Assembly (NCBI RefSeq): GCF_003470665.1
Contig: NZ_QRJZ01000003.1
Coordinates: forward strand, 62,001 to 126,000
Origin: Collinsella sp. AM17-1
Lineage (GTDB): Bacteria; Actinomycetota; Coriobacteriia; Coriobacteriales; Coriobacteriaceae
Direction of reading: 5' to 3'
Length of the DNA: 64,000 nucleotides
Made by a program: the position numbers and the translations under genes. Below the pieces are notes generated by a model. That model saw only the letters and a program-made list of their open reading frames with translations. It was not told where the DNA came from and did no database searches. Shown in pieces: positions 40,155 to 48,208 of this stretch (the stretch's first letter is position 1; the number at the start of each line of letters is the position of its first letter).

Positions 40155-42224
40155 CTATCGAACCGAAGAATCGCCCGAGGCCGAAGAGGTATCGGGCTCG
40201 TCATAAATCACGCCGAGCACGTCGCGCACGACATGCATCGCGGTATCTGAGCCACCGCCGCCCTGCTCCAGGACAGTAGCGATGACATACTTGGGATCAT
40301 CGGCCGGCGCATAGGCGCAGAACCACGCGTATTCGTCCTCGCCGCTTTTCTCGCCCGTGCCCGACTTGCCGTATACCTGCGGCGTCAGGGTGCCAAAGTG
40401 AGCCGCCAGGGACGTCGATGCCGTGTAAATCACGTCGTGCATGCCGTTGCGAACAAGAGCCAAATCCGAATCGCTGTTGATCTTGGCCTCCAGGCGCTTC
40501 TTCTTGCCTTTGCCGTTGTACTTATAGGCATCGCCGTCGCCATCGCGCGACACGGCAGACAAAAACACGTGAGGCACGTACTGCTTACCGCCGTTGGCAA
40601 GGCCCATGTAGGCGCATGCCATCTGCAGAGGCGTCACCAAAATGTCGCCCTGGCCGATAGCGATGTTGGTCATATCGCCGGCGTTCCATTTGCGGTCCTC
40701 GGCAGAGGCGTCGGTAAAGTACGACTCTTTCCACTCGGCATCGGGAATACGGCCCGCGCCCTCACTCGGCAGATCGATACCGCAGGCCTTGCCTAGGCCC
40801 CAGCGACGAAAGACCTCCTGCAGGCCCTCGGAATGTTGCTCGTCATAAAAGAACGCCTTGCCCATGTCGTAGAAGACGGGGTCGCACGAGTTGGCGATAC
40901 CCGACTGCAGCGTCATGGTGCCGTGGCCAGACGTCAGCCAGCAGCGCTTGCCCCAAGCCTTGCCAAGGCCCGTCCAATAGCCCGTGCAGTTGGTTGTCTG
41001 CGTTGAGGTGTAGGTTCCAAACTCAAGACCGGCCAGAGCCGAGAGCGGCTTGATGGTCGAAGCCGACATATACTGGCCGCTAATGGCGCGGTTGAGCAGC
41101 GGGTGCGAACCCTCGTCGTCGTTGAGCTCGGTCCACACGTCGTTGGAAATGCCGCCGATGAACACCGACGGATCAAACTTGGGCTCGCTCGCCATGCCCA
41201 GAATCTCACCATTGTTGGGATCGAGGCACACCACGGCGCCGTTGCCGGCATTGCTATGGCCCGTGGTCTTGGCAAGCTCAATGGCATTCGCCAGAGCCGT
41301 CTCGCAGGCCTGTTGAATCTTAAGATCGAGCGTAAGCTTAATGTCGGAGCCGGCCTTGGCGGGAACGGCGCCGGCTTGTCCGGTCACGTTACCCGAGGCG
41401 TCAACTTTCACGGTCTGCTCGCCACGAATACCCTGCAGCAGGTTTTCGTAGTAGCTCTCAACACCCGCCTGGCCCACGATATCGCCCGACTGGTACGTAA
41501 TCCGGCCAGCAGAAGCATCATCATCGCCAGAGGTTTTCTTATTCTGGGCCTCAAGCTGCTCGGAGGTAATGGTGCCGGTATAGCCCAAGATATGGCATGC
41601 CGTCTCGCCATATGGATACTGGCGCTCGGTGCGCTCGGCAATCTTCACGCCAGGGAACTCGCCGGCGTGCTCCTGAATATAGGCAACTGTGGAGCGGCGC
41701 ACGTCCGTCGCGATGGTATGCAGGCTCTGGGCGCCCTCGGAATTGTCCTGGATATTGCGCAGCACCGCGACGTAGGGCATACCGAGCACGTTGGCAAGAT
41801 GGCGAACCAGCACAGTGTCATCGGCCAGGTCGCGATAGGCGACGACGGCAAGTGAGGGACGGTTTTGCACAAGTGCCACGCCATTGCGATCAAGGATTCG
41901 CCCGCGCACAGCCGGCGTGGTGACAGTACGGGTCTGGTTGCTCTTGGCCTGCTTGTCGTAGTAGTCCGACGAGACCATCTGCATACCCCACAGCTTGACG
42001 GAGAGCGCGGCAAACATCGCGCCCACGCCGGCGGTGAGGATGGAGAAGCGACCCTTGAAGGCGGTAGCGGCGGTATTGCCCTCGCCCTCGGTGGCACGCG
42101 GGGCCGTTCCATGCTGCGTGTCGTAGGTAAAACGGGAATCGCCGCGGCGCATGATGACCAGCGCGACCACAATGGCCACGACCAACACGATACCGGCGAT
42201 GATAACCGTCATCTGGGAAGACAT
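40155..42224 (-). CDS. mrdA: Penicillin-binding protein 2 (elongation transpeptidase)
   Basis: Cross-links side-wall peptidoglycan with RodA. A first hydrophobic segment (about 7-26) and a second (about 62-80) flank a Thr/Gly-rich linker; two helices are unusual, as class B PBPs normally have one. The dimerisation domain follows with RGRILDRNGVALVQNRP. Catalytic motifs are SASTIKP (Ser-x-x-Lys), IANSC (SxN-like, here Ser-Cys) and YGKSGTGEKSG (Lys-Ser-Gly). The 689 residues fit PBP2. It is 13 bases after mreD. Confidence 0.95.
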   Translation of the reverse strand: MSSQMTVIIAGIVLVVAIVVALVIMRRGDSRFTYDTQHGTAPRATEGEGNTAATAFKGRFSILTAGVGAMFAALSVKLWGMQMVSSDYYDKQAKSNQTRTVTTPAVRGRILDRNGVALVQNRPSLAVVAYRDLADDTVLVRHLANVLGMPYVAVLRNIQDNSEGAQSLHTIATDVRRSTVAYIQEHAGEFPGVKIAERTERQYPYGETACHILGYTGTITSEQLEAQNKKTSGDDDASAGRITYQSGDIVGQAGVESYYENLLQGIRGEQTVKVDASGNVTGQAGAVPAKAGSDIKLTLDLKIQQACETALANAIELAKTTGHSNAGNGAVVCLDPNNGEILGMASEPKFDPSVFIGGISNDVWTELNDDEGSHPLLNRAISGQYMSASTIKPLSALAGLEFGTYTSTQTTNCTGYWTGLGKAWGKRCWLTSGHGTMTLQSGIANSCDPVFYDMGKAFFYDEQHSEGLQEVFRRWGLGKACGIDLPSEGAGRIPDAEWKESYFTDASAEDRKWNAGDMTNIAIGQGDILVTPLQMACAYMGLANGGKQYVPHVFLSAVSRDGDGDAYKYNGKGKKKRLEAKINSDSDLALVRNGMHDVIYTASTSLAAHFGTLTPQVYGKSGTGEKSGEDEYAWFCAYAPADDPKYVIATVLEQGGGGSDTAMHVVRDVLGVIYDEPDTSSASGDSSVR

Positions 42225-42237
42225 CTACGGGCCTCCC

Positions 42238-42804
42238 CTATTTGAGTTTGCGGGTCTTGGGCTTGAAGCGCATGCCCGTCTGACGACCACCTCGTGCGGA
42301 GAACCCAAAACCGGACTGCGGCACGACACCGGACATCAAAAACGGAATGGCAACCAGACCCGTCAGGATCGAAGACGGCAGTGCGTGGCCAAAAATAGCC
42401 ACCACGAAGCTCGTCTCCAGACCCATAAACAGCAAGATGATGCTGTAGGCCACGTTGATGGCAAGCGCGAAGGCGCCCACGGTAATACCGCGCGCGCTCG
42501 GAGAGCCGCCCGTCTGACCGGCCGCGCTGTGCACCAGGGCAAAACTGCCCACCGTCAGCAGCAGCGACATAACGCCCACCGGAACGGCGGCGGAAAGATC
42601 ATAGAACAGGCCACTGCAAAAACCGCAGACGACAGCCCGCGTGGGATCGCCCGAAAACACGCTCAGGCACACCAGGATAATCATAAAGTTGACGCGACCG
42701 CCCGCGATAGAAATCTGCGGCGCCAGGCCCGCCTGCAGGAGCACGCAGGCAATGGCGGCGATAGCAAACGTACGGAAGCTCGCCCCCTGTTCGTGTAGAT
42801 CCAT
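42238..42804 (-). CDS. mreD: Rod shape-determining protein MreD
   Basis: Small inner-membrane component of the elongasome. The 188 residues contain five or six hydrophobic helices, with conserved NFMIILVCLSVFSGDPTRAVVCG-type features (only partly quoted: GDPTRAVVCGFCSGLFYDL). The basic C-terminus GMRFKPKTRKLK is cytoplasmic. Of two ATGs, the second (42804) has GGAGG eight bases ahead. Identity rests on hydropathy and on its place between mreC and mrdA. Confidence 0.88.
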   Translation of the reverse strand: MDLHEQGASFRTFAIAAIACVLLQAGLAPQISIAGGRVNFMIILVCLSVFSGDPTRAVVCGFCSGLFYDLSAAVPVGVMSLLLTVGSFALVHSAAGQTGGSPSARGITVGAFALAINVAYSIILLFMGLETSFVVAIFGHALPSSILTGLVAIPFLMSGVVPQSGFGFSARGGRQTGMRFKPKTRKLK

Positions 42805-42817
42805 GGACATGCCCTCC

Positions 42818-43816
42818 CTATTCGCTCGAGCCGGAATCGGTTGTCTCGGACGATTCGGAGCTCTCGTCCGAGTCCTCGTCCTTAGTCTTGGTCGCCGAAT
42901 CGCGCGAGGTGCCCTGCGGTGTGCTGTTAGCAGAGCTCACGTCCTCGTCCGAGGCCGACTGCTCGTCGGTCAACGAGGTGATGACGAGCACCTCCTCGTT
43001 ATTCTCTGCCGTGGTCTGGGCGCGTACGACGATGGTGTAATACACATCGTTGGCCGACTTCTCCACCGAGGAAACAGTGCCGAGCGGCAGGCCCTTGGGA
43101 AACACGCCGCCAATGCCCGAGGTCACGATGATGTCGCCCACTTTGACGTCGGAGTCGACGCTCACGTACTCAAGGCGCAGGGTGCCATCGGGCTGGCCCT
43201 GGAGCATACCCTGGGCGCGCGTGTCCTGCACCATAGCCGACACGCGCGAATTCTCATCGCCAATCAGGCGCACGGTAGAGGTCTTGGCCGATACCTCGAT
43301 AATCTGGCCGATAACACCGGCGGAACTCGTCACGGGCATGTTGATGGTAAGACCGTCGGCAGAGCCCTTGTCGATGGTAACGGTCGAGGTCCAGGCATCG
43401 CCCGACGCACCGACAATACGAGCAGCGGTCGACTTAAGGTTGTAGGTCGATTGCAGCCCGACCAGGCCCTCCAGGCGCTCGGCAGTCTTTTGAGACTCGG
43501 AAAGCTCGGCGACCTTAGAGGTCAGTACCTCGTTTTGCTTCTTGAGGTCATCGAGCGACTCCTGCGAAGCCGTGAGGTTGGAGAACACGTTGCCGATCGC
43601 GTTAAAGGGAGCCGCCACGGCCGAGCCCACAAAGCGCACCGGCGAGGTAATCGTCGTCACACCCGAGCGTACGGCATGAATCGGCCCGGCCTCGCCCTCA
43701 CGGATATAAAACGTGAGCAGCAACACCGAAATCAGGCTGAAAACAATCAACGGGCGCATACCCGTTGATTGTCGCTTGGTATTCAGATTTGTGGAGAAAC
43801 CCGAAGATCGTGCCAA
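42818..43816 (-). CDS. mreC: Rod shape-determining protein MreC
   Basis: Bitopic protein that links MreB to the periplasmic enzymes and activates PBP2. One membrane helix (about 20-38) is followed by a coiled coil (about 70-110, LDDLKKQNEVLTSKVAELSES would be its core) and the beta-barrel domain with VTSGIGGVFPKGLPLGTV, the family signature. The C-terminal 50 residues are an acidic Ser/Asp/Glu-rich tail. The start is a TTG at 43816 with AAGGTGG seven bases ahead. It sits 21 bases after mreB. Confidence 0.94.
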   Translation of the reverse strand: MARSSGFSTNLNTKRQSTGMRPLIVFSLISVLLLTFYIREGEAGPIHAVRSGVTTITSPVRFVGSAVAAPFNAIGNVFSNLTASQESLDDLKKQNEVLTSKVAELSESQKTAERLEGLVGLQSTYNLKSTAARIVGASGDAWTSTVTIDKGSADGLTINMPVTSSAGVIGQIIEVSAKTSTVRLIGDENSRVSAMVQDTRAQGMLQGQPDGTLRLEYVSVDSDVKVGDIIVTSGIGGVFPKGLPLGTVSSVEKSANDVYYTIVVRAQTTAENNEEVLVITSLTDEQSASDEDVSSANSTPQGTSRDSATKTKDEDSDESSESSETTDSGSSE

Positions 43817-43837
43817 ATGGAATCCACCTTTTGGAAA

Positions 43838-44881
43838 TTAAGCATTGGTCTGGACGAAGCCGCCATCAAACGCATTGGCCTCGAGCACGCGGGCACAGCC
43901 GTTAACGACGTTATCGAGCGCCGTGGGGCTGACGTTGACCGAAACACCGGTCTCATCGCGCAGGCGCACGTCGAGACCGCGCAGCAGCGCGCCGCCACCG
44001 GTCAGCAAAATGCCGTAGTACATAAGGTCCGAGGCAAGATCGGGAGGCGTAGCGTCGAGTGCGTCCTTGACGGCCTTGGCCATCTCGTCGAGCGGCTTGT
44101 TGAGTGCGCGACGAATCTCCTCGCTCTCGATGCGCACGGTCTTGGGCAGACCGGTGATCACGTCGCGACCGTTGACCTCGACGTCGAGCTCATCCTTGAG
44201 CGGCACGGCGGAGCCGACCTTGATCTTGATGTCCTCTGCCGTACGCTCGCCGATGGCCAGGTTGTAGGCATCACGAACGTGCGTGAGGATGGCCTGGTCG
44301 AACTCGTCGCCGGCAATACGAATGGACTGCGAGACGACGATGCCGCCCATAGCGATAACGGCAACCTCGGTGGTACCGCCACCGATGTCGATGACCATGG
44401 AGCCGGTGGGTTCCTCGACGGGCAGGTCGGCGCCGATGGCAGCCGCCATGGGCTCTTCGATCAGATAGGCCTGGCGGGCACCGGCCTGGATCGTGGCCTC
44501 AAAGACAGCGCGCTTCTCGACCGACGTGACACCGGAGGGAACGCAGACGACAACACGCGGACGCGGAGTCCACGGATAGCGCTTCTCGGACGCCTTGTCG
44601 ATAAAGTAGCGAAGCATGGCCTCGGTAACATCGAAATCGGCGATGACGCCGTCCTTCAGGGGACGAACGGCCACGATGTTGCCGGGCGTACGGCCGAGCA
44701 TGCGCTTTGCCTCGATACCGACCGCCAAGATGCGCTCGTCGTTCTTGTCGATGGCGACAACAGAGGGCTCGCGAATGACGATGCCCTTGCCGCGCACGGA
44801 GACAAGCGTATTGGCGGTGCCGAGGTCGATGGCAAGATCGCCCGCATAGCTACCGAAGAACATATCCATCAAAGAAAACAA
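43838..44881 (-). CDS. mreB: Cell-shape actin homologue MreB
   Basis: Forms membrane filaments that orient side-wall synthesis. Actin-fold phosphate loops are AIDLGTANTLV (phosphate 1) and VIDIGGGTTEVAV (phosphate 2), with LTGGGALLRGLD as the adenosine motif. The N-terminal MFSLMDMFFGSYAG could be the membrane-binding helix. The start is a TTG at 44881 with AGGAG six bases ahead. The 347 residues are standard. It heads mreB-mreC-mreD-mrdA-rodA. Presence of mre genes implies a rod-shaped, side-wall-elongating cell, unlike many Actinomycetota that grow at the poles. Confidence 0.97.
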   Translation of the reverse strand: MFSLMDMFFGSYAGDLAIDLGTANTLVSVRGKGIVIREPSVVAIDKNDERILAVGIEAKRMLGRTPGNIVAVRPLKDGVIADFDVTEAMLRYFIDKASEKRYPWTPRPRVVVCVPSGVTSVEKRAVFEATIQAGARQAYLIEEPMAAAIGADLPVEEPTGSMVIDIGGGTTEVAVIAMGGIVVSQSIRIAGDEFDQAILTHVRDAYNLAIGERTAEDIKIKVGSAVPLKDELDVEVNGRDVITGLPKTVRIESEEIRRALNKPLDEMAKAVKDALDATPPDLASDLMYYGILLTGGGALLRGLDVRLRDETGVSVNVSPTALDNVVNGCARVLEANAFDGGFVQTNA

Positions 44882-44941
44882 CGCAACTCCTGATGTGTTG
44901 GATGATTGCTGGAAAACTACTATCCCATCATACTAGCGCAA

Positions 44942-44974
44942 GCCCGGCGCCTCACTTGCGGTGAAGCGCCGGGC
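44942..44974 (-). terminator. Terminator-like hairpin after the TPR gene
   Basis: A 9-bp perfect GC stem (44942-44950 with 44966-44974) extended by a TCA/TGA pair lies 23 bases after the TPR stop. The T-run is poor, so this may be Rho-assisted. Confidence 0.6.
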
Positions 44975-44996
44975 AAAGCTAAATCCCATAAGGTCA

Positions 44997-46301
44997 CTAC
45001 TGGTTGTCAGCAGCCGAGAAATCCATATCGAGCGAAGAAACGGCCCAGCCGATATGGTTGTCGGAGCGCACGAATTTGACGGTGTACTCCTGCTCGCCGC
45101 CCTTGGACAGCGATGCCTTCACCTTGGCGGTCGTCTCGGTCATGGACTGATCCATGCCCTCGACGGACACGGTGGCACCCTGCGGAATCGAGGAGATGAT
45201 CATCGACTTAGCGTCCTCGGACAGGCTCGAGGCCAGACAAGACTCGGCCTTTGCGGTGTCACCGTCGCCAGCAGCCTGGAACAGATCGGTGATAACCGAC
45301 TCCTGCGAGGGGAAGCCAAAGCCGCGCGTATAGGCAAAGCCCAGACCGCCCGCGGCGATCAAAATGAGCAGAAGCAGCACGATGAAGACTTTGAGACCCG
45401 TGTGGCGATGGCGACGACGAACCTTGGCCTGCTTGCGGTCCTGACGGTCCTGCTGGACCATCTCGGACTCGGACAGCGTAAAGAAGCCGGTGTCCGAGGG
45501 ATCAGGCATAAACTGACCGGTCGCGCCCGTAGGATCGAGCGGATCGACGGCAGGAGCGTCCATCGCGGGCGCCGGAGCCGTGGCCATAGCCGTCTGGGCA
45601 GACAGCGCGGCAAGCGAATCGTGCACGCGGGCAAGCTCGTCGGCCTGCTCGGAGGTGAGCTGGTAGATGCCATCGGCAGTAGCGGCGTTAAAGGCGTCGA
45701 GTGCGTCGGAGGGACGGCCGGCGGCAGAAAGCGCCTGACCCATGCCGGCGTTGAGCGCACGCGTGTCGTCGCGGGGGCCGGCAAAGTCGATAGCCGTGCG
45801 GTAGGTCTCCACGGCATCCGCCGGACGGCCGAGCTTAATGAAGCAACGACCGAGCTCGCCGAGTGCGGCGGCAGGAGCCGGATTGGCGCCGTCGATGGCG
45901 GCCTGACGGAAGGCAGTACCCGCGTTGGCATAGTCGCCCGACTGGAACAGCGCGTTACCCAGGCCCAGATAGGCCTTAAACGGCGTGGCATAGGAAGCAT
46001 CCTGCGTAGCAGCAGAGAACGCCTGGGCGGCCGTCGTGTAGTCGCCCACGGCGGCGAGCGCCTTGCCGCGGTTGGTGAGCAGCGCGCCGCGCTTGCCGTA
46101 GGTGCCGTCGTTGAGGGCGGCGGCATAGGCCTCGGCGGCCTCGGCATACATGCCCAGGTGCATCAAGGCGTTGCCACGAAGGTGATCGGCCTCGCCCATA
46201 ATCTCATCGGGAGTCTTTGCCGCCCCAAGCATCTGGGCTGCAGCGGAAAAATCACCCGCGCGGTAAGCGGCGCGGCCCTGTTGGATCAGCTGGCTATTCA
46301 A
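44997..46301 (-). CDS. TPR-repeat protein with one membrane helix and an extracytoplasmic domain
   Basis: Not assignable to a named gene. The first 230 residues are a row of about six TPR-like helix pairs (for example GNALMHLGMYAEAAEAYAAA, NALFQSGDYANAGTAFRQAA). A Pro/Ala linker and a highly basic patch (KVRRRHRH, 293-300) precede a single membrane helix (303-324). The outside domain of about 110 residues resembles small lumazine-like/NTF2-type domains in having SVITDLFQAAGDGDTAKAES. Topology would put the TPRs in the cytoplasm as a docking platform. The start is TTG. It follows the peptidyl-prolyl isomerase gene by 11 bases. Confidence 0.65.
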   Translation of the reverse strand: MNSQLIQQGRAAYRAGDFSAAAQMLGAAKTPDEIMGEADHLRGNALMHLGMYAEAAEAYAAALNDGTYGKRGALLTNRGKALAAVGDYTTAAQAFSAATQDASYATPFKAYLGLGNALFQSGDYANAGTAFRQAAIDGANPAPAAALGELGRCFIKLGRPADAVETYRTAIDFAGPRDDTRALNAGMGQALSAAGRPSDALDAFNAATADGIYQLTSEQADELARVHDSLAALSAQTAMATAPAPAMDAPAVDPLDPTGATGQFMPDPSDTGFFTLSESEMVQQDRQDRKQAKVRRRHRHTGLKVFIVLLLLILIAAGGLGFAYTRGFGFPSQESVITDLFQAAGDGDTAKAESCLASSLSEDAKSMIISSIPQGATVSVEGMDQSMTETTAKVKASLSKGGEQEYTVKFVRSDNHIGWAVSSLDMDFSAADNQ

Positions 46302-46312
46302 GGAAGTCCCCT

Positions 46313-46855
46313 TTACTCGTGAACGATCTCGACATGGACGATCTCGTCGCCGGCACGCAGCTGCGAAATCACATCGAGACCCTCAACCGTGGTACCAAAG
46401 ACGGTGTAACCGGAATCGAGGTTATGCTGGGCGCCCAGGCAGAAGTAGAACTGCGAACCCGCGGAATCGGGGTCCATGGAGCGTGCCATGGCAAGGGCGC
46501 CATCGACATGGCTGTTGCGCGGATTAGTGGCAAACTCGCCCTTGATGCAGTAGCCGGGGCCACCGGTACCGGGCATGCCGTCGGGGCCCTCAAGACCGGC
46601 AGCGACGTCGGCGCCGGACATGTCGCGGGTATTGGGGTCGCCGCCCTGGATGACAAAACCGGGCACATAGCGATGGAACTTAAGGCCATCATAGAAACCC
46701 ATCGTGGAAAGCTCGCAGAAGTTCGCGACATGAATGGGAGCGCCCTCGCCGTCAAACTTGACCTTGATGGTACCCTTCGACGTCTCGATAACGGCGCACT
46801 CGTCGCCGGCAAGCTGATACTCGGGCGTGTAGAGCTCTTTCTTAAAACCAAACAT
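46313..46855 (-). CDS. Cyclophilin-type peptidyl-prolyl cis-trans isomerase
   Basis: Catalyses proline isomerisation. The cyclophilin core shows TSKGTIKVKFDGEGAPIHVA (only the first strands), then FYDGLKFHRYVPGFVIQGGD with the catalytic Arg in FHR, GSQFYFCLG and YTVFGTTVEGLDVI. The 180 residues lack a signal peptide, so it is cytoplasmic. The ATG has GGAGGG about seven bases ahead and the gene has its own promoter. Confidence 0.95.
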   Translation of the reverse strand: MFGFKKELYTPEYQLAGDECAVIETSKGTIKVKFDGEGAPIHVANFCELSTMGFYDGLKFHRYVPGFVIQGGDPNTRDMSGADVAAGLEGPDGMPGTGGPGYCIKGEFATNPRNSHVDGALAMARSMDPDSAGSQFYFCLGAQHNLDSGYTVFGTTVEGLDVISQLRAGDEIVHVEIVHE

Positions 46856-46894
46856 GTGGTTCCCTCCTCGTGCGTTTAAAGCATATTTGTACGA

Positions 46895-46924
46895 ATTGTA
46901 GCAATAAGCATGGGCTTACATCAA
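46895..46924 (-). promoter_or_regulatory. Promoter of the isomerase-TPR unit
   Basis: Minus-strand TTGATG (46919-46924) and TACAAT (46895-46900) with an 18-base spacer. The leader would be about 32 bases. Confidence 0.72.
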
Positions 46925-46962
46925 TTGCGCACGTAGGTTATGCCGACTATGGCGAACTAATT

Positions 46963-48105
46963 TTAGGAACGCTGCTGCGGCTTCCAGGAGCCCACGTTGG
47001 CGTCGTACTGGTTCAGCGCGCTATTGCCGCCCTGCGCGATGGGCGCCAGGATCTCGCTTTGGTGGGAACTCATCGACTCGCCATCGGGAATGGCCAGCGA
47101 GATATCCCAGCTCTGGCAGATCACGTCGACGCGCTCATACATCCACTCGGCAAGCTGCTTTAAGTGGGCGATGTCATCCGCATAGACCGTATCGTCCTGT
47201 ACTTTCAGGTTGTTAAGCTCATCTTGCGTCTTTTTGATCTGGTCGCGCAGGGCGTAGGCACTCTGCGACAGCTCCTGACGGGTGGACAGCGGCGTTCGGA
47301 GATAACCGTTGTTAAAGGAATCGATGACCTCGCCGATCTGGTCCTCGTCAGCGTAGGACACGATGGTCTGATACAGACCGTCGAGCCTGGTATAGAGCTG
47401 ATCATCGGTGAGCACGGTTTCTTCCTGGACCACCTCGGCAGAATCGTCCTGCTTGGTATCGTCCTCAGTGGCCTCGCCCTTTTGGCGCGTGGGGAAGGTG
47501 GTCTGTGCAGCTTGGCCAAACTGGTCGTAAAAGCCGGGCATGACACCCATGGGATCGGTCGTCACGAACCAATAGGCACCGCCGCAAACGACGGCAAGGA
47601 CCGCGATGACGACGAGCGGCTTGGGGATATGACGCTTATGCTTGTGATAGGCGTCCTCGTCGGGGTGCACCTTGCGCTTGGGTTTTTGAGCATCGTCATG
47701 CAGGGAAACGGGCGTGGGAATATCGACCTTGGGGATACCGAAATCCTTATCGAAAGCCGGCAGCACGCAGGTCTCATTGGGGTCGGCGGCGTCCGAAAGC
47801 ACCGCAGCGGCAGAGGCTGGCGCATGCGGCACCTCGGTATCGATCTGCTCTTGCGTTAGGCGCGGAAAGCCCGCCGTGCGGCCCGCTGCCAGGTCGGATG
47901 CGGCCGCGTCCTCGGAGAGGATACCCGGAGCGGGGCGTCCGCATTTGGGGCACGTGCGATCATGCGGAGAAAGACGGGCACCGCAGCCCTCACAGAACAC
48001 AAACTCGGTGTGCTCGGGACCATCGCCCGGACCCACATAGGCGTTGCAGTAGGGGCAGAACGAGGCGCCGTCCTCGATAGTCTTAAGGCAATGCGGGCAG
48101 ATCAC
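46963..48105 (-). CDS. Double zinc-ribbon membrane protein of unknown function
   Basis: The N-terminus carries two zinc ribbons: CPHC with CPYC (Cys 3, 6, 17, 20) and CEGC with CPKC (38, 41, 52, 55). A low-complexity linker, a Lys/His-rich basic patch (KRKVHPDEDAYHKHKRH, about 143-159) and a single membrane helix (about 163-182) follow. The remaining 195 residues lie outside and contain an acidic stretch and a helical region. The GTG at 48105 with GAGG five bases ahead is preferred to the TTG ten codons earlier, since it starts directly at the ribbon. The layout resembles that of the TPR protein gene nearby: cytoplasmic module, basic patch, one helix, outer domain. Confidence 0.65.
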   Translation of the reverse strand: MICPHCLKTIEDGASFCPYCNAYVGPGDGPEHTEFVFCEGCGARLSPHDRTCPKCGRPAPGILSEDAAASDLAAGRTAGFPRLTQEQIDTEVPHAPASAAAVLSDAADPNETCVLPAFDKDFGIPKVDIPTPVSLHDDAQKPKRKVHPDEDAYHKHKRHIPKPLVVIAVLAVVCGGAYWFVTTDPMGVMPGFYDQFGQAAQTTFPTRQKGEATEDDTKQDDSAEVVQEETVLTDDQLYTRLDGLYQTIVSYADEDQIGEVIDSFNNGYLRTPLSTRQELSQSAYALRDQIKKTQDELNNLKVQDDTVYADDIAHLKQLAEWMYERVDVICQSWDISLAIPDGESMSSHQSEILAPIAQGGNSALNQYDANVGSWKPQQRS

Positions 48106-48208
48106 GGCATCCTCTTTTCGAAGCAATTCAAACAATCGAGGTTAGAGCATAACATCGCCACGGCCCCACAGGAGCAAGGCACCAATTCAACATCGCCAGG
48201 GCGCGTAG

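Noticed and set aside
48106-48208. Promoter for the zinc-ribbon gene
   Set aside because: A TATGCT-like -10 was found but no -35 at a workable distance; not strong enough to list.
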